Assembly (NCBI GenBank): GCA_037576215.1
Contig: JBANDB010000004.1
Coordinates: 5,394,001 to 5,458,000 of the forward strand
Direction: 5' to 3'
Length of the DNA: 64,000 bases
DNA from: Armillaria gallica
Lineage: Eukaryota > Basidiomycota > Agaricomycetes > Agaricales > Physalacriaceae
Shown here in pieces: positions 47,305 through 57,690 of the stretch (the stretch's first letter is position 1; every line of letters begins with the position of its first letter). Position numbers and translations under genes: made by a program. The notes beneath the pieces were generated by a model that was given only the letters and a program-made list of their open reading frames with translations, made no database searches and was not told the origin of the DNA.

Positions 47305-48399
47305 CTACAAGGTAAGCGTCCTTTCCATGACGTCTAATTCCTTTCTGATCCTTTCTTTTACGTCCTCAGCTGCCCAAGAGATATCTACGCCATTCTTCTG
47401 TAGGCGAATCATATCCCTACTGTTGAATCCACAATAGTGCATCACCAGCTCCAAGTTTTCTTGCACCCACCGCTGATGCATGTATGTCGGATCGTCGCTC
47501 GCAATCGTTATCCTAACGTCCTCGTCCCACAGCTTCTTGATACTCCCAAATACGTACTCTGTTGGGAGCCGCCGGTGGTAGGCGTGGGGACACAACGTGA
47601 GCCCTAGACCGCGCTGTTTGATTATCTGGATCAGCTCTGGTCGCTCGATGGCGTTCAAGCCATGATCGATACGGTCGGCACCCTCAAAACCGCCAACGCA
47701 GCTGGTAGCAACCTCGCGGACGTGTTCGTGTGTATTCTTCTGCCCAACGTCGCAATGCGCTGTGATCCAGTACCCATCCTTCCTGGCCTGGGCGAAGACG
47801 TCTTGGAAAAGGGATGGTGGCCGGTCATACTCGTTGCTATCCAACCCAACAGCATGAAAGACACCGCCAAATCCTCCCTCAAGCGCCTGCTTATACGTCT
47901 CCATCGCTGACGACGGATCTACGTCCCGTAAAAAGCACATTGTCCAGTCCGCTTCTACGCTGTACAGCCTCCTTGCGTCCCGCTTCGCTCGTTCAAGTCC
48001 ATTCATCACAGCCGCAAGGGCGACTCCCCGTCGAGTATGTGCCTGGGGGTCGAAGAACGGATCCGTGTACCGGATGTTCATGTCTGCTGCCTTGGCAAAG
48101 TACTCCATCGCGAGGTCGTAGAAGTCTTCTTCGGTTCGCAGTACTTCCATCCCGCCATAGTAGGCTTCGAGAAAGGTCGGAAGACCATTATCGCCTTGCA
48201 TCTCTCGTCTGTGGTTGTACATGGTCGCGTACGATGCAACGAGGGATTCGTACGTTGGATATTTCGGCAGAGGGATTTGGTTCTTCTGGGCGAGGCGCCA
48301 GCGCAGGGACGGCGTTAAGGTGCCCTCGATATGAACGTGCAGCTCTACTTTGGGCAGTTGGGAGATAAATGTTGAGATGGAGGTATCGATGTCAGCCAT
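47305..48399 (-). CDS. Adenosine/adenine deaminase-like metallohydrolase, 364 aa
   Basis: Single exon. The start chosen is the ATG at 48399 (MADIDTS), because the longer frame begins at 48459 in unlikely sequence. Metal-binding H-V-H is at residues 21-23, G-L-D-S follows mid-protein, R-I-D-H-G is present, and the S-D-D-P motif that completes the zinc site is near residue 295. The usual H-A-G-E motif, whose glutamate is the proton donor in adenosine deaminases, reads H-C-D-V-G here. That change marks a fungal subgroup whose substrate is not established, so purine deamination is probable by family but not certain. It is divergent from the permease gene at 48769, with about 370 bp between start codons. 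Confidence 0.85.
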   Translation of the reverse strand: MADIDTSISTFISQLPKVELHVHIEGTLTPSLRWRLAQKNQIPLPKYPTYESLVASYATMYNHRREMQGDNGLPTFLEAYYGGMEVLRTEEDFYDLAMEYFAKAADMNIRYTDPFFDPQAHTRRGVALAAVMNGLERAKRDARRLYSVEADWTMCFLRDVDPSSAMETYKQALEGGFGGVFHAVGLDSNEYDRPPSLFQDVFAQARKDGYWITAHCDVGQKNTHEHVREVATSCVGGFEGADRIDHGLNAIERPELIQIIKQRGLGLTLCPHAYHRRLPTEYVFGSIKKLWDEDVRITIASDDPTYMHQRWVQENLELVMHYCGFNSRDMIRLQKNGVDISWAAEDVKERIRKELDVMERTLTL

Positions 48400-48768
48400 A
48401 TCGCAGTGGACGCCGAGAGCGGTGAAGTACATGTGGTGCAAAAGGCATATCCACGGCAATCAAACTGCGGACCGGAAGTTCCGATCCGCGGTATGCTCCG
48501 CCTCTTCAACTTTTTTTTGGTTTTGAAACTAAGATATCTTTCAGCTCACCTGCTTTGAAAACCGCGACCTGTTTAATGATCCAGCCGCTAAATTTTGACC
48601 AATCCCAATGGCCCTATGTCATTCTACAAGCGCCATGCGACATGCTTCTAAATGCGGCAATCAATCTAAGAAGCAATCTGTGATAACGCGATAAGGACTG
48701 CATACGATACTTAACATCCAACTCTTCAGAGTGCCTGCTCAGTTGGCCTTCGCCTTCTTTCTGTTGTC
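48400..48768. promoter_or_regulatory. Shared intergenic promoter region, deaminase-like gene and permease
   Basis: The two divergent start codons are 369 bp apart. A T-rich run lies near 48511 and AT-rich DNA near 48690. No clear GATA cluster or TATA box was recognised, so co-regulation is suggested only by the arrangement. Confidence 0.35.
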
Positions 48769-50566
48769 ATGGCCGATGCTTCCTCAATCAAGTCCAAATC
48801 CGCTGACGTCGAGTCCAATGTCTCTATCGATGCTGATCTGGGGCGAAAGGTGTTGCGGAAAATCGATTGGAGACTCTTGCCAATCATGTTCATTACGTAT
48901 AACTTCAACTTCATTGACAAGACTATTCTTTCCAGCGCATCAGTGTTCGGGCTCAAGGCTGATACTGTGTGTTGTTTGTCATCTTTTCTGCGGGGTCATC
49001 ACTAACGAGAGGAGTCACCAGCATCTAGTGGGCCAGCAATACAGCTGGGTATCCAGCGTCTTTTACTTTGGTTATCTCGGCTGGGCCTATCCCACGACAT
49101 ATCTAATACAACGACTCCCTGTCGGCAAATACGCCTCGATCAACACGATAATATGGGGCACGCTAGTCGCGCTCACTGCTGCGTGCAAGAATTTTGGTGG
49201 TCTCGTTACTGTTCGATTTCTCCTGGGTGTGGCGGAGGCGACGATCACACCTGCGTTTGTATACATCACCTCCATGTGGTATACGCGAGACGAGATCCCG
49301 GTCAAAACTGGGGCGTGGTTCGCAGGGAACTCGTTCGGGGGGCTGGTGGCTTCATTGGCGGCTTATGGGATTGGCAGGATCGAGGAACCCTTATCACCGT
49401 GGCAGTGGTTGTTCATCGTGAGTTGCCATTATTCCATTCTTGTATTCCTGGTGCTCACTAAATGTAAGATATTTGGACTCGCTACGGGCTTGTGGGGAGT
49501 CGTTATACTGTTCATTCTCCCAGATTCGATTGAGTCGTGTGGTTTTTTAAACGAGGAGGAGAAGAAATGTGCACAAGATAGAGTCGTTCTAGCTGGTACG
49601 GGCAAGGCTTCAAAGGAGACGAGCCAATGGAAGCGCGACCAGGTTCTTGAATGCTTTTTGGATCCTAAAACATGGTTTTTCTTTGCCATATCCATATGCA
49701 CCCAGGTAAGCTTGCTTTGCTTGCTCTGGGTGATTTGCTAATGAACGCTTGATACTAGATACCAAACTCCGGCACTCAAAACTTTGGTAATTTGGTACTG
49801 ACCGTGCGTGATTTTTCCCGTATTGTCAGTTCTCAATTCATAACGTTTCTCCAGGGCTTCGGATTCACCAGCCTCGAGACGACTCTTGTCGGGATACCTT
49901 CGTCAGTAATAGCGTTCCTGACCATTCTCATAACGTACGCCTTCCGCAACTGGTTTTACTCTTACTGAGTCCGATGTACGTGCAGTGGCTGGGTTGCAGG
50001 CCGCGTCCGTGACATCTCTACCTTCTTGATAATTCCCATTGTTGCTTGCCCTGTCGTTGGAAGCGCTCTCATATACTCCGACGTCAGCAACGGCGTCAAG
50101 CTTTTTGGCTATTACCTCCTTGCCACGGGTAATACCTCTTTCTTGTTTCCTTCCACAATTAATCTTTTACGTGGCGTAGGTCCCGGTGCTCTTCCGCTCT
50201 CCATGTCACTGATGTCTGCCAACTACAAAGGTGTGACGAAGAAGATGACAATGACGGCTCTTTTGTTCATTGCGTATTGCACTGGAAACATGTATGCTCA
50301 TCTATTATACGCCACTATACCTTTTTCTCATCCCTCTCAGTGCCGGTCCTCAGTTCTTCAAGTCCTCAGAATCACCTCATTATCAGACAGCGTTCCGAAC
50401 GATCATGATATGTTATGCGTTGGTAGTCGTGGAAGCGCTGGGACTGAGGTTTTATCTGATTTGGGTGAATAGGAGGAGGGAGATTTTGGAGGGAGATGCG
50501 ATGAATGGGGAACTTGATGAGGATGTGACGGATTTGAAGACTGTGGGGATGAGGTACCGATTGTAG
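48769..50566 (+). CDS. MFS permease of the Dal5/allantoate anion:cation symporter type, 495 aa
   Basis: Predicted as join(48769..48966,49022..49417,49469..49705,49759..49803,49855..49934,49986..50291,50341..50566), all GT-AG and in phase. The D-W-R-L-L-P-I-M segment before helix 1, Y-L-I-Q-R-L-P near residue 95 and R-F-L-L-G-V-A-E near residue 130 are signatures of the fungal ACS family (allantoate, nicotinate, vitamin and related permeases). About twelve membrane helices are visible. A charged cytosolic tail ends in M-R-Y-R-L. It should import a small organic anion at the plasma membrane. Its divergent neighbour is a deaminase-like enzyme, so a purine-derived nitrogen source is a reasonable guess. 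Confidence 0.85.
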
Positions 50567-50772
50567 GATCTACTCGCTTTACGGCCATCACGGGGAACCC
50601 TCGAACTGTCCAGCGACCTTTGCCGGCCAACGGTAATTTTCTCTATTGCAGTGCATGTTCTCTCATACCTTGCAGAGCTTTCCTTTTGGAAAGTGGCGAG
50701 ATGCACAGTCTGAAAACTAGTACTGGAGTAGTTCCAACAAGAGCATCCCATTTGTGATACAGTATACTGAGT

Positions 50773-52117
50773 TCAAGAGGCACTCGTCGAGGCTTTCTTC
50801 CCTTCGATTGTAGGTAGCACCCAATCTCGCTTTCTGGATGCAACATTATCATACCAGTCACGAATCGTATCGTTCGTCTGGTTACTACCCAGCTGTCGGT
50901 CTGAGCTCGCTTTCCACCAAGGAAAGGTGCCTGAAGATATCGACTTTTCTACTTCAACGTGAGCAGCCCGATCCAATCTTTTTAACTCGTGAGCAAGCTT
51001 CCACACATTACGCATACAGCGTCGTAGCCGAAAAACGTCTATCGGTTTGAACAAGTCAAAATCATACTTTTCGGGTAGTTCGGTGACCAAATCCTGACAG
51101 AAAGAATTTAGGTACATGGCGGCTCATGAGTGGTGGACGAACCTCGGCTTCTGACCCCGAACAGCAGACAACGGTAACGCGGAAGCCATCCACGAGAAGT
51201 CCTAGAACGATGGGCGGCAACGCCAACGCGCGGAGTAAACCCATCGCTGATTTCATCGCCATCGATAGATGAACTAAACGTAATTTCCGCCCTCCCGCAT
51301 CATAGTCTTTCACATATTCCACTATAAGCAAAGGAACTTCGGAGGGTATCGTCGTCCCTGTATAGACCGAAGGATTCACTGTTACCGAGAGCTCATTGGA
51401 ATATTCGAACTGGTCTTCATAGGTGTACCTGTAGAAAGCAGCGCCGGCGAAGACACAGTCAGGCCCGACGACGAACGCCGCGTCAGGGACTATTTCATGA
51501 TGAGGCATGGAGTCCACATCTTCGGTATGGCCCTGACGATGCATTGACCAGGACGGGTAGCACCTTCCAATGACGAGAATGTTAGACGACGATACAAGGA
51601 GAATAGGTAGCAAGACCCACTGAAAGTGAATGTCACTGGGGCCTTTAGCCCTGATATCCGTCCACGCTGCTGTCAGAAACGAGTTCAACAAGATAGACAA
51701 CCTTATGGGACAAGGCTTTTCGTCCTTGGTTCCAAACGTGTCTTGAATGCCGGCGAAGAACGAAGTAGCCCGTTGTGCATCTTGAAGCAAGGCTGCACGA
51801 TCCGAATTGCTCAAGGACGCGACCAGCCCGTCTGTGTGAAGTGCGTCATACACTTGCGGAATTTCGCGTTTGAGCTGGTCGAGTGCAAATCTTTGCCATG
51901 GTGTGAGACACTGCGCACAGTCAGACACCAGGTCGTTCTATAGACAACGTAAGATTCAAACTGGCTATAAGGTCGGATATATGCTCACGTCTAGCACAGC
52001 AGGGATATCGCAGCAAACGAATAACGACAGCCAAGATTTCAAAGTGTCGGAAAGTCCCTTGTATAGGTCATCGGATTGACGGTCAGGGCCGTTCAGTCGC
52101 ATCCGTCTGGAAACCAT
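50773..52117 (-). CDS. Cassette gene B', intact uncharacterised P-D/E-x-x-K family protein, 415 aa
   Basis: Predicted minus-strand exons 52117-51989, 51937-51143 and 51096-50773 with introns of 51 and 46 bases, phases agreeing. The intron before D-L-V-T-E-L-P-E-K-Y is shared with the broken copy at 39.65-41.25 kb. Notable residues: V-P-D-A-A-F near 193-198, L-I-V-E-Y-V-K near 247-253, then a helix H-L-S-M-A-M-K-S-A-M, a V-L-G-L-L-V-D-G-F strand and a C-terminal helical part. There is no signal peptide; a short hydrophobic stretch lies near residue 155. It is the only clearly undamaged member of the A/B family in the window. The function is unknown; nuclease-like is a hypothesis from the motif spacing alone. 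Confidence 0.65.
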
Positions 52118-52133
52118 CCACTGCGCACCTACT

Positions 52134-53517
52134 TCACGCTCGGTTCTGTTTTAAATGGTAAGAGCGCCACTGGAGGCAAGTGGCTTGACCAAAGACTAAC
52201 CTGCTTGCATCATCTATGAGGACAGGAAAGGGTCCAAGATAGGCCCGATTGTATCCCGGAGATCCATATGGTATATGTCGAACTTTCGTATCCGTAGCCC
52301 CGCCCCCAGATATCTTCTGCGCATAGGAGTGCACGTTGACGATTATCATACGAAGAGCCAACACGTCAAAGGGCTTCGTCATGTCAAACAGTGGATATAG
52401 TGGGCTACCGGTAGTCTTTGAACAGAACTGTGTTACTTGTTAGGAAACTACATGTGAGAAGACGAGAGCAGATGCACCTGGTTGTCGCGAACATAACCAT
52501 ACTCAGTTATCACAGCTCCTTCACAGATCAGCAGGCCAAACCGGCCGGAGCTCCTTGCGTCCGACCAGTGCTGATTGCATGGACACCTTCATGTGTTCCA
52601 GGTGAGGATAGATACCTTCGTACGAGAGAGAACAATGGACTTTGGCGTATTCAATAATGAAGAGAGGGACACCTCGGTATGATATGATCGCATCTGGAGC
52701 GGTGGTGTATGTAGTTGGCAAGGTGTTCTGTAAGTATAGCACTGGCCACACTGGTCTGAACCGAAGGAATTCCAAGTTAGCGTTGCTTCATGGAAAAGAC
52801 CATGCACTGACTCGAGTTGGAAACCATTCCCTCGAAGGACATCTTCCCAGATGGACTGAAAGAAGGAATCTTACATCGCGGTCCAACTAAGCATGGGAAA
52901 CCGTTGCATTCCCATCCCCAAAGTTCCAGTAGCTAAACATACACCGTGCGCTGTGTAGACAGCACGAGCAACATGGATTTCGTATGGAAAAGTATCGGTT
53001 GCACCGCAGTAACGCCATCCGAAGGGGCATACAGAGCTCTTCTGATAGTGCTGACACACTGCAGAAGCCTGCCGTACCAGACTGTGTGATCGAAAGTCTG
53101 GGATGAGGGGAAGTACGTGCTCTTCCGTATCTTTCTGCGGAGATGAAGGGTTAGATGTTCGGATACTCCAAGTCCAGAAAGAGTATCCACATACTATATC
53201 TTCAAGCCACTTTGGGATCGTAAGAGTGAGCATACAGCGCATTGAGGGTCTAGGGGCCTTCACCGGCACCCTGGTTCGAGGTAGTGCAGTGAATGTATTC
53301 CAATGGGGCCTGAGAGGATCCGATTTCAAGCACTCTCCTTTGTAAAAGAGCCTAGGACGTAGTAGAACGTCACCTTGGAGACAAAAGTAGATAGGATTGC
53401 GGCTGACCATAAGACAGAGCCTTGTCTACACGGCGGATACTTGAAGGACGAATTCACTGGTGGCTTAGATTGGTCTGATGAAGATGAAGACATGGGGGTG
53501 TGAAGAACAGGGGCCAA
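52134..53517 (-). pseudogene. Cassette gene A', disrupted copy
   Basis: Minus-strand pieces match gene A in order: MLTLTIPKWLE (53.2 kb), F-P-Y-E-I-H-V-A-R-A-V, D-S-F-F-Q-S-I-W-E-D-V-L-R, A-P-D-A-I-I-S-Y followed by L-F-I-I-E-Y-A-K, and K-P-F-D-V-L-A-L-R-M-I-I near 52.36 kb. At 52871-52873 a TAA stands where gene A has TAC, inside uninterrupted similarity. Near 52530 the frame must shift by one base to continue the match (from R-P-V-W-P-A-D to L-L-I-C-E-G-A-V). A GT-AG intron between L-E-S and N-T-L-P-T looks intact. It is most likely a recent pseudogene. Confidence 0.6.
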
Positions 53518-54459
53518 TCATGACGACGAACCGATCTTAGTTTACACAAGCATCTACATCCGCAGAGACAGATTAATAGTTGTAGTGTCGATATCGTCTC
53601 CTTCCTGTTCCAAGTTGATCTGAAAGGGTTAGAGCAAAGACGACTGTTGGTGAGGATGGCTGTCGAAGTAAATGCATCAGTCACTGCAGGAGGCGGTACA
53701 TTTTCCCCTCGGAAAAACAAGACTTCACAATGTTGTGACATTCCGCTTGAAATTCTGATAATAGAAATGAGTTCACGAAAGCAAGTTGAAAGACGAGATA
53801 TTTTCATACTCTTTTACTTTTGGATAAGGAAAAGAGCCGGAATCAGAATGAGAAGGGTGTTTCCGGCGGTCAAACCAAAGGAAAGAGCATTTTATTCGAG
53901 GAAAAGGAGCTACTTTTGGTATGCAAAAAATGCGTAAGGGGCACTAAATTGAATTGGGGTTTTATTGTGTTTCGGTACCCCAATTTTGCGGTATACAAAG
54001 GGAAAGAAAAGTCGCAACATTTTCAGAATACGTTTTTCCGTCCTGAAAAGGAACCAGTTTCAGCAGTGAGTGAAGCAAGATTGAATGGAACGCCCACAAT
54101 TAGGATCTCCCTGAAGCGTCAGTGCGGATAATGTTCTTTCGAGAATATTCAGTCCAGGCGAAGCATATCGCAGGTTCAAGGAGAAGGACCGTCCTGTGAT
54201 GGTTACTATCGGGCCGTGATGCCGTTGTTTACCCGTGTTTCACGGCCAACAATAGCCTTTTCAAATTGCGGATACAGTACTCAGCAAGAAACGCGTCAGG
54301 ATGCACCGATAGTCTCGCAAGAGTCAAGACGTAGCAATGCACGCGAGATGGAGTCTCTGTATCTCCCATGACTATTATCTTCAAATTCAGGAAGAAGCCG
54401 GGACATAAAGGAAAAGGGCCGCCGTCTGTCAACTTGGAACGTTTCAATTTTCAACATTC
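53518..54459. other. Intergenic, no supported gene
   Basis: Lysine-rich open frames at 53647-54131 reflect A-rich DNA rather than a clear protein. Promoters for the flanking divergent genes are expected here. Confidence 0.4.
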
Positions 54460-55674
54460 ATGGCGGATTTGGAATACCAAATTACCAGCTTCTGTCCTTC
54501 GACTATGTCGCGTAACCAGCGCCGCCGCCGTTTGGTTATTCCCTCCGATATTTTCACCGAAATCGCCCAGTATTTGCATCCTGATGTCACTGAGGGAGGA
54601 CAGGCGGCTCTCGCATCCCTGACTTTGGTATCGCGGAGAGTCTATGAAGCCGTGGACAAAGAACTCTACGCTGCGTCTCGTCTGTCCGACATCATGCAAT
54701 GGGTCCAGTTTTTGGATGCGTTGAGGCGCACAGGAGAACGAGATATGGAGCGTAGAGTACGCCGTCTATATCTAACAGGCCCAACGTCGGGTTTTGGACA
54801 TCGGTTCGCGACACGGGATGCAACATTTGTTCCCCCCGCTATCGATATCCTGAAGGGTTGCACCAATGCTAAGCAGGTTACTGTCACATACCACCCTCGT
54901 CTTATGCCAGTCATTGATGCGGCCAGGAGCCTTAAGCACATCAGTAGCCTGTGCGTCATTGGGTCGACCCTTTTCGGAGACGCATTTTTTGGCGAAAATG
55001 CTCTTGTAGAGATATTCCTCAATCTCACCTATCCATCCTCTTTTCCCTCTGTCACCTCGTTGACTCTTGTCCGGTGTTCTTACAATCCGGGATTCCGCGA
55101 CGGTCGGATCGTCAATGGTCATCACACTCTTCACCTCCAGAGCCTTCGTATCATTGACGCAAATCTGTGCAGGACCACCTTCGCCTTTCTTGTGCGGCTG
55201 TGCCTAGCCACGCTAACAACACTGATCCTAAGATTTTGTGGAGAACCAGGTCATGATATGGATGAGAGGACATTTAAAGGGCAACTACAATCCCTCACAC
55301 TTCTACGACATCTTACCATTATTGGATGGAGTCGAGATGGCTATCCTTATGAGTGGTCAAGAGGCCTCTTAGACGATGTTGTTACCCATCTCCCACAGCT
55401 CGATACACTTTCCTTCTGTAACCATCTCGCCACACCTCGTCTTTTCACTGTCATGGCGCAACTCGCCAGACCATGGAAGCGGCTCAACATCCACGTGCCT
55501 ACCCTCGTTACCCCACTCCAGTTGCTACCTCTCGCGCCTCTAGAAATCGAGACTGTCGAAGTTAAATGGCCCTCTGCGCAGGTACCAGAGTGGAATGAAA
55601 ACAAGGCTGCGATCATAACTCTGTTGCACCCCACCATCGTACGCGGGGACCTCATCAATGATGCCTACTATTAA
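54460..55674 (+). CDS. F-box-like protein, 404 aa, single exon
   Basis: An intronless frame. The first ATG is at 54460; a second at 54505 (MSRNQRRRR) would remove 15 residues and is also possible. The region V-I-P-S-D-I-F-T-E-I-A-Q-Y-L (about residues 26-39), followed by A-L-A-S-L-T-L-V-S-R-R-V-Y, has the spacing of a degenerate F-box. The rest is leucine-rich with a repeat-like rhythm. A role as an SCF substrate receptor is presumed from the family. It is distinct from the other F-box proteins in the window. Confidence 0.75.
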   Translation: MADLEYQITSFCPSTMSRNQRRRRLVIPSDIFTEIAQYLHPDVTEGGQAALASLTLVSRRVYEAVDKELYAASRLSDIMQWVQFLDALRRTGERDMERRVRRLYLTGPTSGFGHRFATRDATFVPPAIDILKGCTNAKQVTVTYHPRLMPVIDAARSLKHISSLCVIGSTLFGDAFFGENALVEIFLNLTYPSSFPSVTSLTLVRCSYNPGFRDGRIVNGHHTLHLQSLRIIDANLCRTTFAFLVRLCLATLTTLILRFCGEPGHDMDERTFKGQLQSLTLLRHLTIIGWSRDGYPYEWSRGLLDDVVTHLPQLDTLSFCNHLATPRLFTVMAQLARPWKRLNIHVPTLVTPLQLLPLAPLEIETVEVKWPSAQVPEWNENKAAIITLLHPTIVRGDLINDAYY

Positions 55675-56001
55675 TGAAAGTATAGAAGGTAAGAACTAAT
55701 CCATCGTTATCCTTTCTTGGGTTCTGATGCATTTCAGAATCTGGACACGGGCTCGCGGCGTTCGGCTCACGTCACAACGCTACCGCTCCAAGTAGTTTCA
55801 CACCATTTGCTGTTAATGGACTGAAAAATGAAAATTTATCTTCGCCATCTTGGATCTCGATCAGCCGTCGTTTGGTATAAAAGCTCGAGCCTGATGTTTC
55901 GCTTTCTTTTCACAAGCTATCGTATATCTGTCTACCATGAGCTTACCTGCAACTTTACATCAGAATCCGGCCACTCGCCGAACTCCGTACATCCGAGTCC
56001 A
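55675..56001. other. Convergent 3' ends, no gene seen
   Basis: Between the F-box-like gene (plus strand) and the possible stop-codon extension of the next gene (minus strand). Confidence 0.4.
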
Positions 56002-56172
56002 TTACATCTCATCGTGTGGGTAGCGCGTCGGTCCATCGTCCTGCCGGGGCGATAGACTCTCTCCTACCGGCACAGAGAACGGATCCAAGGACCGTGCCCT
56101 ATCCGCGTCGGTATACCACCCGTTATACACCAACTGAGGATCCTGGTAGCCCTCCATCGCCCCTTCTTCCTG

Positions 56173-56700
56173 TCAGGCAATCGGGTTGGCGGGGTCGGGG
56201 CTTGGACCCTTGTACGGCTCGGCCAACGCCCCGGACTCGAGCATGGAACGGATGTACAACCTCGCTTGGTTGAAGAGTTGTGTGTACGAGGGCATGTGCT
56301 TCTTCTTCGCCAACATGTTCTTGATCTCATGCCGGATGGCGGCAGTCCGTGGATCCTTAACATCGTCGCTCTCTAGTAGAGTCTTTTCGGCCTTGATATT
56401 AACCTGCGTCGAGCAGACCGCCACCAGGCAAGACGAGCATAAGATTTCAAGTTTGCGCCGTTCCTCCGCTCCAATTTCGCTTAAGCTTAAGTGTTCCTGA
56501 TAGCATCCAGTCGGTAGTGTCTCGACCTCACTAGTTAAAAATTCGCCCGGCAAGCAAAACAAAAGTAGGAGAGCGATTGAGGTTGGATCAGATTCAAAGT
56601 GACTTAAAGTAGAGATTTCAAACTTGAGAGAGTCGCGATCAACTATAAATGCCGTAGTTCGGTCCGGTTCCTTCCGAATCGGTCTTTCTCCACTCTTCAT
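56173..56700 (-). CDS. Hypothetical helical protein, 175 aa
   Basis: The frame starts at ATG 56700; upstream it opens only through a TTG. The N-terminal half has a hydrophobic segment near residue 45 (ALLLLFCLPGEF). The C-terminal half is charged and helical (K-N-M-L-A-K-K-K-H-M). The frame closes with TGA at 56175-56173, but the same frame stays open for 56 more codons to a TAA at 56002. That extension also looks protein-like (Y-Q-D-P-Q-L-V-Y-N-G-W-Y). The gene could be a truncated allele, have an unseen splice, or use readthrough. No family is recognised. Confidence 0.5.
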   Translation of the reverse strand: MKSGERPIRKEPDRTTAFIVDRDSLKFEISTLSHFESDPTSIALLLLFCLPGEFLTSEVETLPTGCYQEHLSLSEIGAEERRKLEILCSSCLVAVCSTQVNIKAEKTLLESDDVKDPRTAAIRHEIKNMLAKKKHMPSYTQLFNQARLYIRSMLESGALAEPYKGPSPDPANPIA

Positions 56701-57097
56701 GGGGTACCAGTCACGGGTCTGGACACTCAATGTAGGCCTTCAACGTGCTACGACCAGGTGACAGTCAAGGTCCATCTTTCGTCTTAGCAGCGCTGCATAA
56801 ACCCAATAGCAGCGATAGCAATGATCTGGCTAACGTTTTACAAAGATCAGCCTATAAATTATTACGCGAAGTTTCCTGGTTGCGACATGAAAAACAAGCT
56901 TGACCAACGGTCAGAGTTCACGATGTCTCACCGTCAAACTCGCTGGTCTCAGATTTTAATACTCCGGTTCGAAACACATAAAAAGCATCCTGCTGCCGAC
57001 TTACTGTATCTTAGCCATTGCTTTTTCTATCATGTCTACTGGTGACTAGAACAATCTAGGGATCGGCCCATAGCTGACCTTCTGTGTAGACTCGGAT

Positions 57098-57565
57098 AAT
57101 GCCAAGTATCCTCATACTAGGAGCTCCGGGCTCCCACCGTACCCTTGTCCTGAGAACCCGGGACAGGTAGATATCCCCAGTGGATACTTCTTACGTTGCT
57201 CAATCCTCCATAGGTATTTCCCCACACTGATCCGAACAAAGGTACCTTTTCAAACCCCCGGGACAAATCCGGCAAACTCACTTGCCAGTCATGCAGTAAC
57301 AGACCCGCCCACGCAGCGAACTTCTGAACCACCCGTTGGAAACCCATTCTTCTTGAACGATGCGCTTGGAAAGCTCGATAATTCACTTGGAAATGTCATC
57401 CAGATTCTGGAGCAGGAGGAGACTGCCGCAGCCAACAATCGACTGTTGAGGAAGTTTGTGAATATGAGAGATGAGCTCGACAGAATCCGGACTGGGAAAA
57501 AGGTCCTTACGCCCACTCATGTATCCCCCGAACGCGACGCGGGAGGAGGGTTATTTGTGGATTGA
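57098..57565 (+). CDS. Hypothetical coiled-coil protein, 3' exon, start unresolved
   Basis: The frame through 57290-57565 is clearly protein-like: G-N-P-F-F-L-N-D-A-L-G-K, then a heptad-rich E-Q-E-E-T-A-A-A-N-N-R-L-L-R-K segment and a short glycine tail. Upstream, an ATG at 57098 opens a short exon (MPSILILGAPG), but I could not link it in phase to the coiled-coil exon. The start coordinate is therefore provisional. The function is unknown. Confidence 0.4.
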   Translation, partial: NAKYPHTRSSGLPPYPCPENPGQVDIPSGYFLRCSILHRYFPTLIRTKVPFQTPGTNPANSLASHAVTDPPTQRTSEPPVGNPFFLNDALGKLDNSLGNVIQILEQEETAAANNRLLRKFVNMRDELDRIRTGKKVLTPTHVSPERDAGGGLFVD

Positions 57566-57690
57566 TCTGTCCTTAATATCAAAAAGAAATCCCGCGTTGC
57601 ACGGTATAAGGAAAATTCATATACATCAGTACGCACAAAGAGGAAGGGAAGAAAAAAGTAGTATCCATAGAAAACATTCGTATCAATCAA

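Noticed and set aside
47814..48368. 184-codon plus-strand frame over the deaminase-like gene
   Set aside because: It is antisense to an intact conserved enzyme, with no signal of its own.
54666..55134. Two 120-codon minus-strand frames across the F-box-like gene
   Set aside because: They are antisense shadows of the sense frame.
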